A stretch of 64,000 bases of DNA, taken from positions 113,343-177,342 of the forward strand of contig NZ_JAKILU010000007.1 in the NCBI RefSeq assembly GCF_023283485.1, in the 5' to 3' direction. Under the pieces are notes generated by a model that was not told the DNA's origin, ran no database searches, and saw only the letters and a list, made by a program, of their open reading frames with translations. Below are positions 27,922-38,167 of this stretch, one piece after another (the stretch's first letter is position 1; each line of letters opens with the position of its first letter). The DNA is from Shewanella glacialipiscicola (lineage in GTDB: Bacteria; Pseudomonadota; Gammaproteobacteria; Enterobacterales; Shewanellaceae). Made by a program: the position numbers and the translations under genes.

Positions 27922-27953
27922 AAACGTGTAGAAGCATCTACATCTAGACGGCT
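27922..27953. promoter_or_regulatory. Met-box array (MetJ operator) upstream of metK
   Basis: Four consecutive 8-base boxes, AAACGTGT, AGAAGCAT, CTACATCT and AGACGGCT, match the MetJ consensus AGACGTCT at 6, 5, 5 and 7 positions. The array is 28 bases before the metK start codon, the usual place. No metJ is in the window. Confidence 0.7.
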
Positions 27954-28381
27954 ATTTTAGTGGAATTTCACTTTGATGACACCCCCTAAGCAAAATATTT
28001 GCGTGTAAAGTGAGGTGTACCTCAATTGTGAACATAATCGTATCGTTTAATTTATAGTTTAAGCATTTGAATTGATATATTTTATGTTGATTACTTCTTT
28101 TTGAGCTAATCTAGCGTTGCGCTGGCAACTCTCTCTAGCTTAGGTCATTTTATCTATGTAGTTGTTAGGTGTAAGTGACAAATAATCCATTCTAATTTAC
28201 AGATGTGTACTGTTAATGCTGGGTAATTAGCGTATTTCACCATTCGTATACGTCAACCTGAGCCCTTTGGATCGGTTAAACTTAGATTCTTTCGTGCATT
28301 TTCGTTTGCGTCCTCTTCGGATGTAGGGGAAAATATGCATCCAAATTGCCCGCTAGACCCCACAAACAAGCAGGAGAGAGC
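27954..28381. other. Rest of the metK-tkt divergent intergenic region
   Basis: 428 bases holding the tkt promoter and a long A/T-rich stretch. GGATG/CATCC arms near 28319-28344 could form a weak stem in the tkt leader. I see no reading frame with a ribosome site. Confidence 0.4.
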
Positions 28382-30376
28382 ATGTCTTCCCGTAAAGTAC
28401 TCGCAAACGCAATCCGTGCGTTAAGTATGGATGCAGTTCAAAAAGCTAATTCAGGCCATCCCGGCGCCCCAATGGGTATGGCAGATATTGCTGAAGTGCT
28501 GTGGAATGATTTCCTTAAGCACAACCCGACCAATCCTAAATGGGTAGATAGAGACCGTTTCGTTCTTTCTAATGGTCACGGTTCAATGCTGATCTACTCT
28601 TTACTACACCTGAGTGGTTATGAATTACCGATTGAAGAACTGAAACAGTTCCGTCAATTGCATTCAAAAACACCGGGTCACCCAGAATACGGTTACACCC
28701 CAGGTGTTGAAACCACAACGGGTCCACTCGGTGCGGGCATCAGTAACGCTGTCGGTATGGCGATTGCAGAAAAAACCTTAGCGGCACAGTTTAACCGTGA
28801 TGGTCACGATATTGTTGATCACTACACTTACTGTTTCCTTGGCGACGGCTGTTTAATGGAAGGTATTTCACACGAAGCCTGTTCATTAGCCGGTACCTTA
28901 GGCTTAGGCAAACTGGTCGCATTTTGGGATGACAACGGTATTTCTATCGATGGCCATGTTGAAGGCTGGTTCACCGATGATACGCCAAAGCGTTTCGAAG
29001 CTTACGGCTGGCATGTCATTGCTGGTGTTGACGGTCACGATAGTGATGCTATCCGCGCTGCTATCGAAGCGGCTAAAGCGGTTACCGATAAACCGACTAT
29101 GATTTGCTGCAAAACCATTATTGGTTTTGGTTCACCTAACAAATCTGGCAGCCACGATTGCCACGGCGCACCATTAGGCGATGCAGAAATTGCCGCCGCC
29201 CGTGAGTTCCTTGGTTGGCCACATGCCCCATTTGAAATCCCAAGCGAGGTTTATGCGGGTTGGGATGCTAAAGCTGCGGGTGCTGCCCGTGAAGCGGCTT
29301 GGAATGAGAAGTTTGCGGCTTACGCTATTGCCTATCCAGAACTGGCTGCTGAATACGATCGCCGTGTACTAAAAGGTGAGTTACCTGCTGATTTTGAAGA
29401 AAAAGCGCAAGCCTTTGTTCAAGCATCACAGGACAAAGCTGAAGGTATTGCGAGCCGTAAAGCCTCACAAAATGCCATTGGTGCTTTCGGTGCTATGTTG
29501 CCTGAACTGTTAGGCGGCTCTGCTGACTTAGCGGGTTCTAACTTGACACTATGGTCAGGTTCTAAAGGTATTCAAGACGATCCTGCCGGTAACTACATCT
29601 ACTACGGTGTGCGTGAATTTGGCATGAGCGGCATTATGAACGGTGCATCGCTGCATGGTGGTTTCATCAACTACGGCGCAACTTTCATGATGTTCATGGA
29701 ATACGCCCGTAACGCAGTCCGTATGTCAGCGCTGATGGGGATTCAAAACATTTTCGTTTATACCCATGACTCTATCGGTCAAGGTGAAGATGGCCCAACG
29801 CATCAGCCCGTTGAGCAATTAGCTAACCTACGTATGACGCCAAATATGGCCGTATGGCGCCCATGTGACGCGGCAGAAACAGCGGTTTCTTGGAAAGCTG
29901 CTATTCAACGTCGCAATGCTCCAACATCGCTTATCTTTAGCCGTCAAAACCTCAAAGCTCAAGCGCGTACTAGCGAACAATTAGCTAATGTGGCTAAAGG
30001 TGGTTACGTACTGCAAGATTGTGCTGGTACGCCAGAATTGATCTTGATTGCAACGGGTAGCGAAGTACAGTTAGCAATGGATGCCGCTGCAGCATTAACC
30101 GAACAAGGTAAGCACGTTCGTGTGGTTTCTATGCCATCAACTACTGAGTTTGATAAGCAAGATGCCGCTTATAAAGAATCAGTATTACCACGAGCAGTCA
30201 CTAAACGTGTGGCGATTGAAGCGGCGCATAGTGATTTCTGGTACAAGTACATTGGTTTTGAAGGCAAAGTTGTAGGTATGACCACTTTTGGTGAGTCAGC
30301 GCCAGGTAACGTGTTACTTAATCACTTTGGTTTCACTGTTGAAAATGTGCTGAATGCTGCAAAATCACTGGGCTAA
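28382..30376 (+). CDS. tkt: Transketolase
   Basis: Moves two-carbon units between sugar phosphates in the pentose phosphate pathway, with thiamine diphosphate. The 664 residues match the family, with the cofactor motif [13 protein letters not shown] (about 155-167), [11 protein letters not shown] and the C-terminal-half TPP residue in [19 protein letters not shown]. The start ATG at 28382 has AGGAG six bases before it; an upstream in-frame codon at 28346 is less likely. It leads a tkt-epd-pgk-fba gene line of central carbon metabolism. Confidence 0.97.
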   Translation: MSSRKVLANAIRALSMDAVQKANSGHPGAPMGMADIAEVLWNDFLKHNPTNPKWVDRDRFVLSNGHGSMLIYSLLHLSGYELPIEELKQFRQLHSKTPGHPEYGYTPGVETTTGPLGAGISNAVGMAIAEKTLAAQFNRDGHDIVDHYTYCFLGDGCLMEGISHEACSLAGTLGLGKLVAFWDDNGISIDGHVEGWFTDDTPKRFEAYGWHVIAGVDGHDSDAIRAAIEAAKAVTDKPTMICCKTIIGFGSPNKSGSHDCHGAPLGDAEIAAAREFLGWPHAPFEIPSEVYAGWDAKAAGAAREAAWNEKFAAYAIAYPELAAEYDRRVLKGELPADFEEKAQAFVQASQDKAEGIASRKASQNAIGAFGAMLPELLGGSADLAGSNLTLWSGSKGIQDDPAGNYIYYGVREFGMSGIMNGASLHGGFINYGATFMMFMEYARNAVRMSALMGIQNIFVYTHDSIGQGEDGPTHQPVEQLANLRMTPNMAVWRPCDAAETAVSWKAAIQRRNAPTSLIFSRQNLKAQARTSEQLANVAKGGYVLQDCAGTPELILIATGSEVQLAMDAAAALTEQGKHVRVVSMPSTTEFDKQDAAYKESVLPRAVTKRVAIEAAHSDFWYKYIGFEGKVVGMTTFGESAPGNVLLNHFGFTVENVLNAAKSLG

Positions 30377-30437
30377 TGGCTTAAGAGATTAGATTCAATA
30401 CAAAAGGTTAAACTTTTTAAGCGTTAATCTGTATAAT

Positions 30438-30463
30438 ACGGCTTGCAATCTTTTGCAGGCCGT
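30438..30463 (+). terminator. Hairpin between tkt and epd
   Basis: ACGGCTTGCAA (30438-30448), loop TCTT, TTGCAGGCCGT (30453-30463), followed by TTTT: an 11-bp stem with one G-T wobble. A good TATAAT box (30432-30437) just before it may be the -10 of an epd promoter, so the hairpin could end tkt transcription or sit in the epd leader. Confidence 0.6.
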
Positions 30464-30492
30464 TTTTGTATTTAGAGGAAATAGAGACCTCA

Positions 30493-31509
30493 ATGATCCG
30501 AGTTGCTATCAATGGTTATGGCCGTATCGGTCGCTCTATTCTTCGTGCTTTATACGAGTCAGGAAAGCGGCAGCAAATGCAGATTGTCGCGATCAACGAA
30601 CTCGCTAAACCTGAAGCTATTATTCACTTGACCCAGTACGACACTACTCACGGTCGGTTTGCGCACAAAGTGAAGCTCGCTGACGATCACATGTTGATTG
30701 GCGATGATGCGATTAAAATTCTGCACGAGCCCGATCCCACAAAACTCCCTTGGCATGAAATGGACATAGACATAGTCTATGAGGCCACCGGTGTATTACT
30801 CGACCGTCAAAGCTGCGAAGCCCATATTCATGCTGGTGCTAAACAAGTGCTAATCAGTCATCCATCCTCTGCCGATGTCGATGCTACGATTGTGTATGGC
30901 GTCAACCACGATTTACTTTCTGCGGAACATACCGTTATCTCTAACGCTTCTTGCACAACGAACTGTATTGTGCCGGTAATCGATGTACTCGATTATCACT
31001 TTGGCGTTAAAAGTGGCGCAATTACCACGATCCACTCCGCGATGAATGACCAGCAAGTGATTGATGCTTACCATGATGATTTACGTCGAACCCGCGCCGC
31101 GAGCCACTCAATTATTCCTGTAGACACTAAACTTGCCCGCGGTATTGAACGTATTTTGCCGCACATGAAAGATAAGTTTGAGGCTATTTCGGTGCGTGTG
31201 CCCACCATCAACGTGACCGCGATCGATTTGTCTGTAACCCTTGATAAAATTGTCGATATAGCCACGGTTAATCAGGTGTTGGAGTCAGCGGCCAATGGGC
31301 GATTTAACGGCATTTTAGGCTATACTGATGAGCCCTTAGTTTCATGTGATTTTAACCATGATCCGCGCTCCAGTATCGTTGATGGCACTCAAACCCGTGT
31401 TAGTGCCGGTCAGCTGGTGAAGTTACTGCTTTGGTGTGATAACGAGTGGGGTTTTGCCAATCGTATGTTAGATACCAGTTTAGTGATGATAGCGGCCAAG
31501 CGAAGCTGA
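30493..31509 (+). CDS. epd: Erythrose-4-phosphate dehydrogenase
   Basis: An NAD-dependent enzyme of the GAPDH family that oxidises erythrose-4-phosphate toward pyridoxal phosphate synthesis. It has 338 residues, as in E. coli Epd, the Rossmann start [15 protein letters not shown] and the catalytic Cys in SNASCTTNC (C154). Epd rather than GapA is indicated by its position between tkt and pgk and by features such as [22 protein letters not shown]. The start ATG at 30493 is chosen because an upstream TTG-started frame would add nine residues before the conserved [10 protein letters not shown]. Confidence 0.95.
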   Translation: MIRVAINGYGRIGRSILRALYESGKRQQMQIVAINELAKPEAIIHLTQYDTTHGRFAHKVKLADDHMLIGDDAIKILHEPDPTKLPWHEMDIDIVYEATGVLLDRQSCEAHIHAGAKQVLISHPSSADVDATIVYGVNHDLLSAEHTVISNASCTTNCIVPVIDVLDYHFGVKSGAITTIHSAMNDQQVIDAYHDDLRRTRAASHSIIPVDTKLARGIERILPHMKDKFEAISVRVPTINVTAIDLSVTLDKIVDIATVNQVLESAANGRFNGILGYTDEPLVSCDFNHDPRSSIVDGTQTRVSAGQLVKLLLWCDNEWGFANRMLDTSLVMIAAKRS

Positions 31510-31646
31510 TAAAAAGTAGATTATTCACTGGTGGGTCACTCAGTTATATGCCAATTCGACGGGATGTCGAGCGCCTAGCGGCAGTAAACTGATACCGGCC
31601 ATGTGTGAAACCAGTTTGTTTTTTGATTATAAAAGGAAGCGTTACC

Positions 31647-32822
31647 ATGGCAATTATCAATATGTCAGATTTAGATCTACAAGGTAAGCGTGTGCTTATT
31701 CGCGAAGATCTCAATGTGCCCGTTAGCAACGGCGTCGTCACCAGTGATGCACGTCTGCGCGCCTCTTTACCTACTATCGAGTTAGCCCTTGCTAAAGGCG
31801 CCGCTGTGATGGTGATGTCGCATTTAGGTCGCCCGACTGAGGGTGAATACAATGCCGAATACTCTCTGCAACCTGTGGTTGATTACTTGGCAAAAGCTCT
31901 GCCTTGTAAAGTGCGTTTAGCGACGGATTATTTAGACGGCGTCGACGTTGCTGTCGGTGAAGTGGTTGTGTTCGAAAACGTGCGTTTTAACGTGGGTGAA
32001 GGCAAGAACAACGAAGCGCTATCGCAAAAAATGGCCGCTCTGTGTGATGTCTATGTGATGGACGCCTTTGGTACAGCTCATCGCGCGCAAGCATCGACTC
32101 ATGGCGTGGGCATGTTTGCCCCAATCGCCTGTGCCGGTCCATTACTGGCACAAGAATTGGATGCCTTAGGCAAAGCGTTAGATAATCCAGCGCGCCCTAT
32201 GGTGGCAATCGTTGGCGGCTCAAAAGTGTCGACTAAGTTAACCGTATTAGAAAGCTTATCTGGCATCGTTGATCAGTTAGTGGTTGGCGGCGGTATTGCA
32301 AATACTTTTATTGCGGCGGCAGGTTATAACGTAGGTAAATCACTTTATGAAGCGGATTTACTTGATGAAGCGAAACGTTTAGTCGCCAATGCTAAAAGCC
32401 GTGGCGCCGATATTCCAGTACCGACTGATGTGGTGGTGGCAAACGAGTTTAGCCCTACAGCAACAGCGACGTTGAAAGCAGTGGGTGATGTTGGCGACAG
32501 TGAAATGATTTTTGATATTGGTCCAGATAGCGCTGAAGCTCTGGCTAAAATCATTGAATCAGCGGGCACTATAGTATGGAATGGCCCCGTTGGCGTGTTC
32601 GAATTTGACCAATTTGGTGAGGGTACTCGCCGTATTGCACAAGCTATTGCCGATTCAAAAGCTTTCTCTATTGCAGGCGGTGGTGACACGTTAGCGGCAG
32701 TTGATAAGTACGGCATTGCCGATAAAATATCTTACATTTCTACTGGTGGCGGCGCTTTTCTTGAGTTTCTCGAAGGTAAAGAATTACCCGCAGTGGCGAT
32801 GTTAGAAAAGCGCGGCGCATAA
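31647..32822 (+). CDS. pgk: Phosphoglycerate kinase
   Basis: Interconverts 1,3-bisphosphoglycerate and 3-phosphoglycerate, making ATP in glycolysis. The 391-residue protein has the N-terminal [12 protein letters not shown] signature, SHLGRP, the hinge region, and the C-terminal nucleotide-binding [10 protein letters not shown] and [10 protein letters not shown] motifs. Start ATG at 31647 with AAGGAAG upstream. It follows epd by 137 bases; the two-hairpin intergenic region after it may set its level relative to fba. Confidence 0.97.
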   Translation: MAIINMSDLDLQGKRVLIREDLNVPVSNGVVTSDARLRASLPTIELALAKGAAVMVMSHLGRPTEGEYNAEYSLQPVVDYLAKALPCKVRLATDYLDGVDVAVGEVVVFENVRFNVGEGKNNEALSQKMAALCDVYVMDAFGTAHRAQASTHGVGMFAPIACAGPLLAQELDALGKALDNPARPMVAIVGGSKVSTKLTVLESLSGIVDQLVVGGGIANTFIAAAGYNVGKSLYEADLLDEAKRLVANAKSRGADIPVPTDVVVANEFSPTATATLKAVGDVGDSEMIFDIGPDSAEALAKIIESAGTIVWNGPVGVFEFDQFGEGTRRIAQAIADSKAFSIAGGGDTLAAVDKYGIADKISYISTGGGAFLEFLEGKELPAVAMLEKRGA

Positions 32823-32838
32823 GATATAGGTTTAAAAA

Positions 32839-32884
32839 CGCGGCGCATAAGACGCCGCGATAAGCTTTGATAACATCAAAGCTT
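32839..32884 (+). terminator. Two adjacent hairpins after pgk
   Basis: First stem CGCGGCG (32839-32845) with CGCCGCG (32853-32859); second stem AAGCTTTGA (32862-32870) with TCAAAGCTT (32876-32884). Neither has a good T tract, so they may protect the pgk 3' end or only partly end transcription. Confidence 0.55.
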
Positions 32885-32980
32885 TCATAAAAAGTAACAT
32901 AATTATAAAAAACCGCTCGTATTTAGCTAAGTGATTAGCTGGATATGGGCATAAAAATCCATCCAAACGATAGCGACCTC

Positions 32981-32996
32981 GGTGATAGATATCACC
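32981..32996. promoter_or_regulatory. 16-bp palindrome GGTGATA-GA-TATCACC before fba
   Basis: Perfect 7-bp arms around two bases, ending seven bases before the fba ribosome site (GGAG at 33005-33008). It may be an operator or a small hairpin in the leader. I do not know a regulator with this site. Confidence 0.5.
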
Positions 32997-33015
32997 CTAT
33001 TATTGGAGTTACAAA

Positions 33016-34083
33016 ATGGCGTTAATTTCCCTACGACAACTACTTGATCACGCAGCAGAACATGGATACGGTGTGCCTGCGTTCAACGTTAATAACTTAG
33101 AACAGATGCGTGCCATCATGCAATCTGCTGAAGCAACAAACAGCCCTGTGATTGTGCAAGCCTCAGCGGGTGCGCGTAAATATGCCCGCCCACAGTTCCT
33201 TAAATATTTGATGGCAGCTGCCCTTGAGCAGTATCCAGATATTCCTGTGTGTATTCACCAAGACCACGGTACCGATCCTGATATCTGTCAGCGTTCTATT
33301 CAATTGGGTATGTCATCAGTGATGATGGACGGCTCTTTAATGGCTGACGGTAAAACGCCCGCCTCTTATGAGTACAACGTCGATGTTACCCGTCGCACTG
33401 TCGCTTTCGCCCATGCCTGTGGTGTGTCGGTAGAAGGTGAAATCGGTTGTTTAGGTAGCCTAGAAACAGGTCAAGCGGGCGAAGAAGATGGTATTGGTGC
33501 AGTGGGTACACTAAGCATGGACCAAATGCTAACGACCCCTGACGAAGCCGCGCGTTTTGTGGCGGATACCCATGTTGATGCATTAGCGATTGCCATTGGT
33601 ACTAGCCATGGTGCTTATAAGTTCAGCCGTAAACCTACGGGTGAGGTGCTGCGCATCGATCGCATTAAAGAAATCCATGCTCGTATTCCTAATACACATT
33701 TGGTCATGCACGGTTCATCTTCAGTGCCGCAAGAGTGGTTGAAAATCATCAATCAATATGGCGGTCAGATCCCAGAAACCTACGGTGTGCCATTAGAAGA
33801 AATCGTTGAAGGCATTAAGCACGGTGTGCGTAAGGTAAATATCGATACCGACTTACGCTTAGCCTCAACGGGTGCAGTTCGTAAGTTTTTAGCTGAAAAC
33901 CCAAGTGAATTTGATCCACGTAAATTCCTTAAAGCATCAATGGAAGCCATGGCTGATATTTGTACTATCCGCTATGAAGCTTTTGGTTGTGCCGGCCAAG
34001 CATCTAAGATTAAACCATTGTCTTTACAAGCAATGTATAAAGCGTATCAATCTGGTGCATTAGATCCAAAGATCAATATGTAA
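33016..34083 (+). CDS. fba: Class II fructose-bisphosphate aldolase
   Basis: Splits fructose-1,6-bisphosphate with a zinc ion. The 355 residues belong to the class IIB (Calvin-cycle CbbA) subgroup: [19 protein letters not shown] at the start, the zinc-binding CIHQDHGTD, and [19 protein letters not shown], then HGSSSVPQ and [10 protein letters not shown]. The ATG has GGAG eight bases upstream. It is the last gene of the tkt-epd-pgk-fba line and has its own terminator. Confidence 0.96.
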   Translation: MALISLRQLLDHAAEHGYGVPAFNVNNLEQMRAIMQSAEATNSPVIVQASAGARKYARPQFLKYLMAAALEQYPDIPVCIHQDHGTDPDICQRSIQLGMSSVMMDGSLMADGKTPASYEYNVDVTRRTVAFAHACGVSVEGEIGCLGSLETGQAGEEDGIGAVGTLSMDQMLTTPDEAARFVADTHVDALAIAIGTSHGAYKFSRKPTGEVLRIDRIKEIHARIPNTHLVMHGSSSVPQEWLKIINQYGGQIPETYGVPLEEIVEGIKHGVRKVNIDTDLRLASTGAVRKFLAENPSEFDPRKFLKASMEAMADICTIRYEAFGCAGQASKIKPLSLQAMYKAYQSGALDPKINM

Positions 34084-34101
34084 GCGTTATCGCTGCAATA
34101 G

Positions 34102-34125
34102 AAACCCGCCGCGGCGGGTTTTTTT
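34102..34125 (+). terminator. Rho-independent terminator after fba
   Basis: AAACCCGCC (34102-34110), GC, GGCGGGTTT (34113-34121) followed by more T: a strong G/C stem 18 bases after the stop codon. Confidence 0.95.
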
Positions 34126-34287
34126 ATGGCTAAAATAGATGAAATTTTTATTTTTTAATCGTAAATGTTAATATCGCTGCGATTTTCAGAGGAAAATACT
34201 AACCCTTATTAATATGTGCTTATCTAACTATGTTGGGCCAAACAGATATTTATAGGGATTGGATTTACATAACGGGAACGAATAAAG

Positions 34288-35025
34288 ATGAAGAAAGTAC
34301 TAACCGCCGCGATATTACTGACAACACCTTTTATGGCAACTGCCGGTGCTGATTTTGTTAAAGGCGATAGAACATTTGCTGGTGAAGCCGAACTAGGTGC
34401 TACGTTAACGACTGGTAACACCGAAACCTCATCATTCAAAGGGCGTTTAAATCTGAAGCATGAGCTAGGTGATTGGGAAAACCAATACTTACTCGAAGGC
34501 TTATACAAAGAGGATTCGGAGACCGTCACGGCTAAGCGTTATTTTGTCGGTGCTCAAGGCAACTATAAGATGACAGATCGTAGCTACCTGTTTGCCAATG
34601 CTAACTACGAAGTCGACCCATTTACGGGTTATGAGTACACAGTATCTGGTGCTACTGGTTATGGTCATCGACTTTACGATAGCAGTAAAACTTTTTTAGA
34701 TGTTGAAGCTGGTCCTGGTTATATCTATCAGCGTCTGGATAGCGAGCAAGCATTTATCGAAGGTTATGAAACTGATGATAGTGTGGTCGCGCACGGCGTG
34801 ATCAATTTCGAAACCGAAATTACCGATACCTCTAAGTTCCAACAACGTTTTGTTGCGGATTATGGTGATAAGCTTGATGCCCGCTCGGAGACCTCATTAA
34901 CCGCGAATATCATTGGCGCATTGGCGATGAAGTTTGCCGTTATCGTGCGTTATAACAGTGAGCCATTAGACAATAAGAAAGGTACCGATACAGAAACAAA
35001 TATGACTTTGTTATATTCTTTCTAA
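34288..35025 (+). CDS. DUF481 outer-membrane protein (YdiY-like)
   Basis: A 245-residue protein with a signal peptide (MKKVLTAAILLTTPFMATA) and a beta-barrel pattern of alternating residues ending with Phe (MTLLYSF), the outer-membrane insertion signal. DUF481 features include AELGATLTTGNTETSS near residue 34 and DVEAGPGYIYQRLD. The function of the family is unknown; E. coli YdiY is acid-induced. It stands alone with its own terminator. Confidence 0.88.
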   Translation: MKKVLTAAILLTTPFMATAGADFVKGDRTFAGEAELGATLTTGNTETSSFKGRLNLKHELGDWENQYLLEGLYKEDSETVTAKRYFVGAQGNYKMTDRSYLFANANYEVDPFTGYEYTVSGATGYGHRLYDSSKTFLDVEAGPGYIYQRLDSEQAFIEGYETDDSVVAHGVINFETEITDTSKFQQRFVADYGDKLDARSETSLTANIIGALAMKFAVIVRYNSEPLDNKKGTDTETNMTLLYSF

Positions 35026-35043
35026 TACCGCGCTGCCGTTTTA

Positions 35044-35074
35044 ACAAAAAAGCACCTTGATGGTGCTTTTTTGT
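35044..35074 (+). terminator. Rho-independent terminator after the DUF481 gene
   Basis: ACAAAAAAGCACC (35044-35056) pairs with GGTGCTTTTTTGT (35062-35074), giving a perfect 13-bp stem that contains the A and T tracts. Confidence 0.92.
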
Positions 35075-35266
35075 GGGTTCTTTTTAGATTAAATCGAATG
35101 TAATTTAGTTAATCGTGCATTAGCGTCTACGATATATATACAAAAATTAATCTATTAAACTCCTTCTAGCGACCTAGTAATATAAGAAGTATGCGTTTTA
35201 TCAACATTTACGCTGGCATAGCTGTGGTAATTTTCTAACTAATTATCTTGGTAGAGATCAACTTTG

Positions 35267-36739
35267 ATGAAATTACAACGAGCATGTAAAAATAGTGGGA
35301 CAGCATTCCTGAGCTTATTCGGTATGGCGATACTGACAAGCTTGTTTTCACCTGCGACATGGGCAATGGCTGAAAACGTTGAACGGCTTAATTTAACCAG
35401 TGCAAGTGTGGGTTATATTGCGGTATGTATATTTGTGCTCGCTTATGTATTGGTTATGGCCGAAGAAACATTACACCTACGTAAATCGAAACCGGTATTG
35501 GTCGCGGCGGGGATCATTTGGGGGATGATAGGTTTTGTGTATGTGCAAAATGGCATGTCGGAAGTGTCTGAAGCGGCATTTAAACATAACTTACTCGAAT
35601 ACGCTGAGTTATTGCTTTTTTTACTGGTGGCGATGACGTATATCAATGCGATGGAAGAGCGCAATCTATTTGACGCCATTCGTGGTTGGCTTGTCGGTCG
35701 TGGTTTTAGTTTGAGAACCGTATTTTGGCTAACCGGATTTATGGCGTTTTTTATCTCACCTGTCGCCGACAACCTGACCACCGCCTTATTGATGTGCGCC
35801 GTGGTGATGAAAGTGGGTGCAGGTCAGCGCAAGTTTATAACCCTCGCCTGTATCAACATCGTGGTCGCGGCCAATGCGGGGGGAGCATTTAGTCCATTTG
35901 GTGACATCACAACCTTGATGGTATGGCAAAAAGGATTGGTACATTTTACCGACTTTTTCCACTTATTCATTCCAGCCTTAGTGAATTTTGTGCTACCCGC
36001 CGCCATCATGAGCCTGTTTGTTCCTCATTTTGTACCTGAGCCAGCAAAGGAGCAGGTTTACACTAAGCCAGGAGCAAAACGCATCGTAGCGCTATTTTTG
36101 CTGACTATTGCTACCGCCGTTTGCGCTCATTCCTTTTTAGGTATGCCGCCAGTACTGGGTATGATGACAGGATTAGGTTTTCTGCAATTCTTTGGTTTTT
36201 ATCTGCGAAAAACGTTCAATAGTTCCGTTGCCCGTGAGCGAGCAAAAGCTGAGTTAATACAAGATACATTACGTCTGCAGCAACTCGGCAGCGTGGTACC
36301 ATTTGATGTGTTCAGTCGAATTTCTCGCGCCGAGTGGGACACCCTGTTGTTCTTTTATGGTGTGGTGTTATGTGTGGGGGGCCTCGGTTTTATGGGCTAT
36401 CTGAGTTTAGTCTCCGAGGCTATGTACTCCCATTGGGATGTCACTTATGCCAACGTGGCGATAGGGTTGCTCTCATCTGTGGTTGATAATATCCCGGTGA
36501 TGTTTGCGGTATTAACCATGAATCCCGATATGCCGTTAGGGCAGTGGTTATTAGTCACGCTGACAGCTGGTGTCGGCGGTAGTTTACTGTCGATTGGCAG
36601 TGCAGCAGGTGTGGCTTTGATGGGACAGGCTCGTGGCATATACACCTTTGGTGCACATTTACGTTGGACACCTGTGATTGCCTTAGGTTATGTGGCGAGT
36701 ATTTTTGTGCATCTATGGATAAATTCATCCATGTTTTAA
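35267..36739 (+). CDS. nhaD: Sodium/proton antiporter NhaD
   Basis: A 490-residue inner-membrane antiporter of the NhaD/ArsB-type ion transporter superfamily, with a hydrophobic leader and about twelve transmembrane segments. Typical motifs are ISPVADNLTTALLM (about 162-175), ANAGGAFSPFGDITTLMVW (about 204-222) and VVDNIPVMFAVL near residue 410. It expels sodium at alkaline pH, fitting a marine or brackish organism. I chose the ATG at 35267; a TTG one codon upstream is also in frame. Single gene closed by a shared terminator. Confidence 0.92.
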   Translation: MKLQRACKNSGTAFLSLFGMAILTSLFSPATWAMAENVERLNLTSASVGYIAVCIFVLAYVLVMAEETLHLRKSKPVLVAAGIIWGMIGFVYVQNGMSEVSEAAFKHNLLEYAELLLFLLVAMTYINAMEERNLFDAIRGWLVGRGFSLRTVFWLTGFMAFFISPVADNLTTALLMCAVVMKVGAGQRKFITLACINIVVAANAGGAFSPFGDITTLMVWQKGLVHFTDFFHLFIPALVNFVLPAAIMSLFVPHFVPEPAKEQVYTKPGAKRIVALFLLTIATAVCAHSFLGMPPVLGMMTGLGFLQFFGFYLRKTFNSSVARERAKAELIQDTLRLQQLGSVVPFDVFSRISRAEWDTLLFFYGVVLCVGGLGFMGYLSLVSEAMYSHWDVTYANVAIGLLSSVVDNIPVMFAVLTMNPDMPLGQWLLVTLTAGVGGSLLSIGSAAGVALMGQARGIYTFGAHLRWTPVIALGYVASIFVHLWINSSMF

Positions 36740-36758
36740 CGTTTCTTATCAATAACAA

Positions 36759-36783
36759 AAAAGGCATCCAATGGATGCCTTTT
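36759..36783. terminator. Bidirectional terminator between nhaD and the lipoprotein gene
   Basis: AAAAGGCATCCA (36759-36770), A, TGGATGCCTTTT (36772-36783): a perfect 12-bp stem placed between two convergent genes, with tracts on both strands. Confidence 0.92.
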
Positions 36784-36804
36784 GCTTAAACTGAGCAGTA
36801 ACGC

Positions 36805-37332
36805 CTAGATTGATGGCGCTTCAATTAAGCTCAGTTCGTTATTCGCCTTAGCGCCATAAATCTGAATTGCGACTTTGATTTGAGCAACTGCATGGCTGGG
36901 ATCTTGTTGCTGCCAATCTAAAGCGGGTATTTCAAATTGATATTGTCCCGTCTTTGTTTCTGTTAACTTACCGCCGCATTCCGTTGTGTTTTGGCAACGA
37001 TAACTTTGCGTGGTATGCCAGCGCTTCCATGCTTTAGGGTTTGAAGACGCTTTATCGCTATCGGGAAAGCCAAAATAATAAATATCATAGGCTTTTGCCG
37101 CTGTAATGGCCGCTTGCTGGGCATCCGTTAATGAAAATTGAATGGTGCCCGTCTGTTGGTCAAACTGGTTGAGAACGACGTTGATTTGCATCGCCTCATC
37201 GATATTCACACTATTGACCGCTGGCGGTGAGGGGCGCACCGGAGGGATGACTTCCTCTGATGTATTGTCGTCACTGCCACATCCGCTAAGCAACAATATG
37301 CTTAAGGTTACTGCGAGTAATGGGTATTTCAT
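36805..37332 (-). CDS. Predicted lipoprotein next to the split-Soret cytochrome
   Basis: A 175-residue lipoprotein: signal MKYPLLAVTLSILLL, lipobox SGC with modified Cys 18, then an acidic, Pro-rich linker. The mature part has two cysteines (RCQNTTECGG) and the pattern of a beta-sandwich; the stretch GTIQFSLTDAQQAAI faintly recalls the N-terminal domain of OmcA/MtrC-type lipoproteins, but no heme motif is present. The ATG at 37332 has GGGGG upstream and gives a clean lipobox. It follows the split-Soret cytochrome gene by ten bases, so it may anchor or partner that cytochrome; this is inference. Confidence 0.72.
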   Translation of the reverse strand: MKYPLLAVTLSILLLSGCGSDDNTSEEVIPPVRPSPPAVNSVNIDEAMQINVVLNQFDQQTGTIQFSLTDAQQAAITAAKAYDIYYFGFPDSDKASSNPKAWKRWHTTQSYRCQNTTECGGKLTETKTGQYQFEIPALDWQQQDPSHAVAQIKVAIQIYGAKANNELSLIEAPSI

Positions 37333-37342
37333 TACAGCCCCC

Positions 37343-38167
37343 TTAATTGAAGTGTCCGGTATGGCAAGTGGTGCATTCCATATCTGTTTTAACACTCGCT
37401 GCAGAGCCTAAGGTGCTTGAACTGCCATGGCAGGTTTGGCAATCTTGTGCATCCGGTGAAGGTTTACTGCCAACGAGTCCGCCGATATTTTCGCCTTGGT
37501 AAGCCCGGTTTAACACATCAACTAAGTAATATGCCATCGACGCGGAGAGGCGGTAGCAACGTTCACCTTTTTTGGCAAATGGCAGACCAGAGGCCTTTGA
37601 CCAGTTACTAATTGATGAGTGGCATAGCACGCTTTTTGCCTTTGATGAGCTGACAACAAGCGCTGTTTTTTCCGCTGTAGAACCTATGCCAGCGACAAAC
37701 TCCGCTGAAGCTAATGGCAGTGTTGTATTTTCGTAGTAGCGGAAGGTGTTACCGATTACAGCATTATTCTGGCCGTTAATATCATCTAAGATATTCACTA
37801 ACATGCCAATTGCATTGAGGTTGCCGCAAAGAGTGCCTTGACCTGCTACCCCTGCAAAACCATAAGCTGCCAGTGCCGTCGGAATGGTTTTAAATTTAGC
37901 GGCATCGACACTGCTCGATTGAGCCAGCATGGTAATAACAGCATGAAATACTTGATGCATGCATCCTCCGCCTGTTTCATAGGCAAGCTTTGCCGTTGCC
38001 ATGGGATCAATGGGCGCGTATTTCAGCTTTTCTCCTAATGCTAAATAATATTGTCCTTCTTCGTTGGTGGCTGCGAGAACTGAGGTTCCCATTAGTGTTG
38101 CACCCGCGGCGACCGTGCTAATACCGATAATGCGGCTTAAGGCTTGGCGTCTATTAATACTCATCAT
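37343..38167 (-). CDS. Split-Soret-type diheme cytochrome c
   Basis: A 274-residue exported protein. The signal peptide starts with NRRQALSRIIG, a twin-arginine-like motif, and is cut near residue 32. The C-terminus has two heme c motifs, CQTCH (243-247) and CTTCH (265-269). Before them are four more cysteines (69, 114, 182, 204) in the C...GxCG...C...C order of the split-Soret family, which can hold an iron-sulfur cluster. The Desulfovibrio protein is a dimer with paired hemes; its partner in metabolism is unknown. It leads an operon with the lipoprotein and is divergent from a ToxR-like regulator. Confidence 0.85.
   Translation of the reverse strand: MMSINRRQALSRIIGISTVAAGATLMGTSVLAATNEEGQYYLALGEKLKYAPIDPMATAKLAYETGGGCMHQVFHAVITMLAQSSSVDAAKFKTIPTALAAYGFAGVAGQGTLCGNLNAIGMLVNILDDINGQNNAVIGNTFRYYENTTLPLASAEFVAGIGSTAEKTALVVSSSKAKSVLCHSSISNWSKASGLPFAKKGERCYRLSASMAYYLVDVLNRAYQGENIGGLVGSKPSPDAQDCQTCHGSSSTLGSAASVKTDMECTTCHTGHFN

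Noticed and set aside
27895..28381. SAM riboswitch upstream of metK
   Set aside because: No SAM-I or related core helices; the met-box array is a sufficient and lineage-typical explanation.
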